This document shows positions 5,641-7,437 of a DNA stretch of 7,437 bases, one piece after another. A model generated the notes under the pieces. That model saw only the letters and a program-made list of their open reading frames with translations. It made no database searches and had not been told where the DNA came from. The first letter of the stretch is position 1, and each line of letters starts with the position of its first letter. The stretch comes from Gammaproteobacteria bacterium (GTDB lineage Bacteria; Pseudomonadota; Gammaproteobacteria; Chromatiales; Chromatiaceae), in contig JABDQZ010000148.1 in NCBI GenBank assembly GCA_013041975.1, positions 1 through 7,437 of the forward strand, written 5' to 3'. The translations under genes were made by a program, and so were the position numbers.

Positions 5641-6066
5641 CTAGGTATTTACTTCTTTGAATTTATATAAGATATGTTTTGCTACATTCTTTATGTCTGG
5701 TTTATGTACATTTTGTTTGATGTTTAAAATATCGGTATAGCCTTTTATATTTTTCGTTTCTTGTTCAGTTAGATATTTAAAACCCATTGACCAATTTGGG
5801 AAATTTCTTTCACTTATCGTCTCTTTGTTTAAAATTTGCAGTCCGGCATGTCTGATATCTTTCTGTATTAATGCATACGTTTCTTCGACATCCTGAGAAT
5901 TACCTTCTAAAACCTGTAAAAATTTACCTCCAGCATATAGAAGCATGCCTGTAACATTTCGACTTATGTTTCTTGCTCTGGCTTTATTTAATAGATCTAT
6001 AAGCTCTTTTTCACTGAGGAGCCAAACAGCGCTACTTACATATATCAATTGAATCATTTTGTTCAT
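5641..6066 (-). CDS. Short BLUF-domain blue-light sensor
   Basis: This is a 141-residue protein. Residues about 4-95 form a BLUF domain that binds FAD and switches by hydrogen-bond rearrangement under blue light. The key residues are all present with the spacing known from AppA: Tyr9 (IQLIYVSS), Asn33 (ARNISRNVTG), Gln51 (GGKFLQVLEG), Trp92 and Met94 (FPNWSMGF). The remaining 45 or so residues (KYLTEQETKNIKGY onward) are a charged, probably helical tail with no enzymatic domain. It is therefore a short BLUF protein, like PixD or BlrB, that should signal through a partner protein. No response regulator, EAL or GGDEF gene is intact nearby. The PAS remnant beyond chrA is the only other sensory trace. 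The ribosome-binding site is poor for both candidate ATGs (codons 1 and 4); codon 1 is kept. Confidence 0.92.
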   Translation of the reverse strand: MNKMIQLIYVSSAVWLLSEKELIDLLNKARARNISRNVTGMLLYAGGKFLQVLEGNSQDVEETYALIQKDIRHAGLQILNKETISERNFPNWSMGFKYLTEQETKNIKGYTDILNIKQNVHKPDIKNVAKHILYKFKEVNT

Positions 6067-6303
6067 AACTAGAGCAATTACTATTCTCTAAATAGTTAAA
6101 TTCATTATGTAGATTTTAATTATCGTAAATTAGATTCTAATAAGATAAAACCAATAAATCATTTCCGCTTAATGTTGAAACCCCTCCAAAGAATTTAATT
6201 CTTATCTTCCACTTTTCAGCAAATACTGCCCGATGGGTTCAATTTTCATCTAACTGCTTTCACTGATATATCTCCGTCTACAGGGAAATTATGAAACTCA
6301 TCG

Positions 6304-6522
6304 AAAAAAGTCCGTTACCTCAGTCATTGCAAGAAATCTGTGGTGAATCTTGGTATGAGGCATTGCGAAGTCAGCCTGTCGAGTGCGCCTCTAAGTCCTC
6401 TTGAGTTACCTATCAGCTGCTGCGCTCTCTGGCCGTTTCCTGGACGCTTGTGGCAATGGAGTCACCTTGGTAATACCTTGTGCCGAAGGACACTGGAGAG
6501 CGTGACACTGTGCGGAACTGGT
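6304..6522 (+). repeat. Dispersed repeat copy R3 in the gap 6067-6600
   Basis: R3 starts near AGTCCGTTACC (6309) and lacks the TTTTCGCCATAG lead of R1 and R2. It carries GCTCTCTGGCCG (6424-6435, identical in R1), GGCAATGGAGTCACCTTGG (close to R2), and the end GTGACACTGTGCGGAACTG. A 37-codon frame with a passable ribosome-binding site (6291-6404, MKLIEKSPLPQSLQEICGES...) starts just before it, but R1 and R2 have stops in the equivalent frame. The rest of the gap (6067-6300) is AT-rich, with a small inverted repeat AAGAAT-TTA-ATTCTT at 6189-6203 and nothing else that I can support. Confidence 0.6.
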
Positions 6523-6600
6523 AAATTGCAGAGCTATAAAGGGAGTTTTAGGTGGAATACATCCTGGAGATTCCGTTATGAGCACCTCATGCCACAGTGC

Positions 6601-7044
6601 TTAAACCATCTGCGCAAGAATCAAAAAAGCTATACCGATTACCAGATTCAACCACACACCAAACCCAAGATCAGTTTCAAGGAAGGCCTGCTTTGGTTTT
6701 TTTGGATTGTAATGAACATCTACCTCAGCATGCACCGGGTAACGATGAACATATTTCTCAACGTAAATACCACTTAATATAATGCCGATCTTGATATTTT
6801 TTGATGAGTATATTCGGCCATTAACTTCATATTCATAACGCACATAAGGCTTATAAGTCGATGTCATTCCCATACCGCGCCCACCACCATGCTTAGTGCC
6901 TAACATTTTTTCAAGCCTTGATCCTTTCACCTTCCCTGTCGTGACTGGCCATTTTTGCAAGGAGAACCAGACAAAAAGAAAATAAACTCCAGCAAGAAAT
7001 GGCACAAGGCCAAAGATTGTAACAAGGATCTTTGGGTCAACCAT
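6601..7044 (-). CDS. DUF3592 membrane protein
   Basis: The protein has 147 residues, with a membrane segment at each end (about 7-28 and 127-145) around a soluble middle part. The middle shows the DUF3592 pattern: KWPVTTGKVKGSR (31-43), then after a Gly/Met-rich loop (GGGRGMGM) the strands YKPYVRYEYEVNGRIYSSKNI (64-84), and VDVHYNPKKPKQAFLE (108-123) with the typical YNP-x-x-P motif. The family is widespread in bacteria and has no established function; the fold implies a small beta-domain held between two helices in the inner membrane. The ATG at 7044 has no strong ribosome-binding site, but no better start precedes the first helix. It lies 51 bp after the YjfB-like gene on the same strand, so the two may be co-transcribed. 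Confidence 0.85.
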   Translation of the reverse strand: MVDPKILVTIFGLVPFLAGVYFLFVWFSLQKWPVTTGKVKGSRLEKMLGTKHGGGRGMGMTSTYKPYVRYEYEVNGRIYSSKNIKIGIILSGIYVEKYVHRYPVHAEVDVHYNPKKPKQAFLETDLGFGVWLNLVIGIAFLILAQMV

Positions 7045-7064
7045 TTATAACCGATACCATTCAA

Positions 7065-7084
7065 AAAGGTTTATCTACGCCTTT
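7065..7084 (-). terminator. Possible weak terminator between the YjfB-like and DUF3592 genes
   Basis: On the minus strand AAAGG and CCTTT can pair around a 10-base loop, with two more Ts after the stem, 12 bp after the stop at 7096. The stem is only five pairs, so it may be chance. If it works, the DUF3592 gene would need its own promoter. Confidence 0.22.
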
Positions 7085-7095
7085 ATAGCAACCGA

Positions 7096-7284
7096 TCAAG
7101 CGTATACGTCAATCGTATTGCCATCTGATTTGGGAGTTGACTCTTCGACAGGCTTTACTGGCTCTTGTGGCTGAGCCTGTTTAATCTCCTCAGCCTGCTT
7201 TTGCTGACTAGCATCGACAGCATTACCCGTTTGCCCAGCGCCAGTTGCTTGAGCTACTGATGATACTGAACCTGTAATATCCAT
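7096..7284 (-). CDS. Small YjfB-like putative motility protein
   Basis: This is a 62-residue protein with a very good ribosome-binding site (AGGAG at 7292-7296 forward coordinates, 7 bases before ATG), which argues that this small gene is real. The start MDITGSVSSVAQATGAGQTGNAV and the ending GNTIDVYA resemble the YjfB family, small proteins annotated as putative motility proteins whose members begin MDI and end in a G-x-x-I-D/N-x-x-A motif. The middle (about 26-52) is rich in Gln, Glu, Pro and Lys and is probably disordered. There is no signal peptide or membrane segment. No flagellar genes are visible in the window, so the motility link is only by family resemblance. The family call is tentative. 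Confidence 0.55.
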   Translation of the reverse strand: MDITGSVSSVAQATGAGQTGNAVDASQQKQAEEIKQAQPQEPVKPVEESTPKSDGNTIDVYA

Positions 7285-7291
7285 TGCACAA

Positions 7292-7296
7292 CTCCT
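7292..7296 (-). promoter_or_regulatory. Strong ribosome-binding site of the YjfB-like gene
   Basis: AGGAG on the minus strand, 7 bases from the ATG, is among the best ribosome-binding sites in the window and decides both the reality and the start of this 62-codon gene. Upstream (7297-7437) I see no other gene and no clear promoter. Confidence 0.7.
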
Positions 7297-7437
7297 ACAT
7301 ACTTGGCCTGTAATATTGAAGACGGCTAAAGCATGAGAAAGTTGAGTAGCCTGAGAATGTATTTCCTACCAATATAATGATTCTACTGGCTCAGAAAATA
7401 TCCTCCGCTTTTACCACTACTGAGTCATGCAATGCTT

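Noticed and set aside
6291..6404. 37-codon frame at the front of R3 with a passable ribosome-binding site
   Set aside because: Its product reads like a protein, but the same frame has stops in R1 and R2, and no family is recognised. At most it is a remnant of whatever the repeat once encoded.
6340..6777. Open frame of 145 codons on the plus strand
   Set aside because: Its first half is repeat R3 and its second half is antisense to the DUF3592 gene, whose protein matches a family. The composition (Trp, Cys, His rich) looks like a shadow frame.

Overview
The window is a sparsely coding stretch of a bacterial chromosome. The most likely source is a gammaproteobacterium with moderate to low GC, judging from the OmpA-type protein with calcium-binding repeats, the DUF3597 protein, the long-chain ChrA and the BLUF protein. 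The genus cannot be read from the sequence. Eight protein genes that I accept cover only a little over half of the bases. The rest holds remnants, repeats and AT-rich DNA, so this looks like an accessory or decaying region.

Layout. Positions 1-528 (+) are the 3' part of an OmpA/peptidoglycan-binding protein with thrombospondin type 3 repeats. Positions 777-1172 (+) encode a DUF3597 protein, followed by a strong hairpin. Positions 1519-1573 hold the 3' half of a tRNA-Leu gene with no 5' half, then a degenerate terminator, then the first copy (R1) of a dispersed repeat of about 220 bp. A small DsrE-like gene lies at 1848-2168 (-). Positions 2175-2720 are AT-rich, with a cluster of DnaA-box-like sites and hairpins, and are followed by repeat copy R2. 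Positions 3060-3704 (+) encode a membrane protein with a cyclic-nucleotide-binding domain. After about 400 bp without a convincing gene comes a PAS-domain fragment (4107-4229, -). Then follow chrA (4279-5421, -) and a short BLUF photoreceptor (5641-6066, -). Repeat copy R3 (about 6304-6522) precedes a DUF3592 membrane protein (6601-7044, -) and a small YjfB-like protein (7096-7284, -).

The genes do not form one pathway. Several are environment-sensing or envelope functions: blue light (BLUF), cyclic nucleotide (cNMP domain), chromate export (ChrA) and the cell wall (OmpA). They are mostly monocistronic and separated by long gaps. The least explained material is the three-copy repeat family, the tRNA-Leu remnant that may mark an old integration site, and the DnaA-box cluster. 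I found no CRISPR array, no intact transposase or integrase, and no obvious new multi-gene system.
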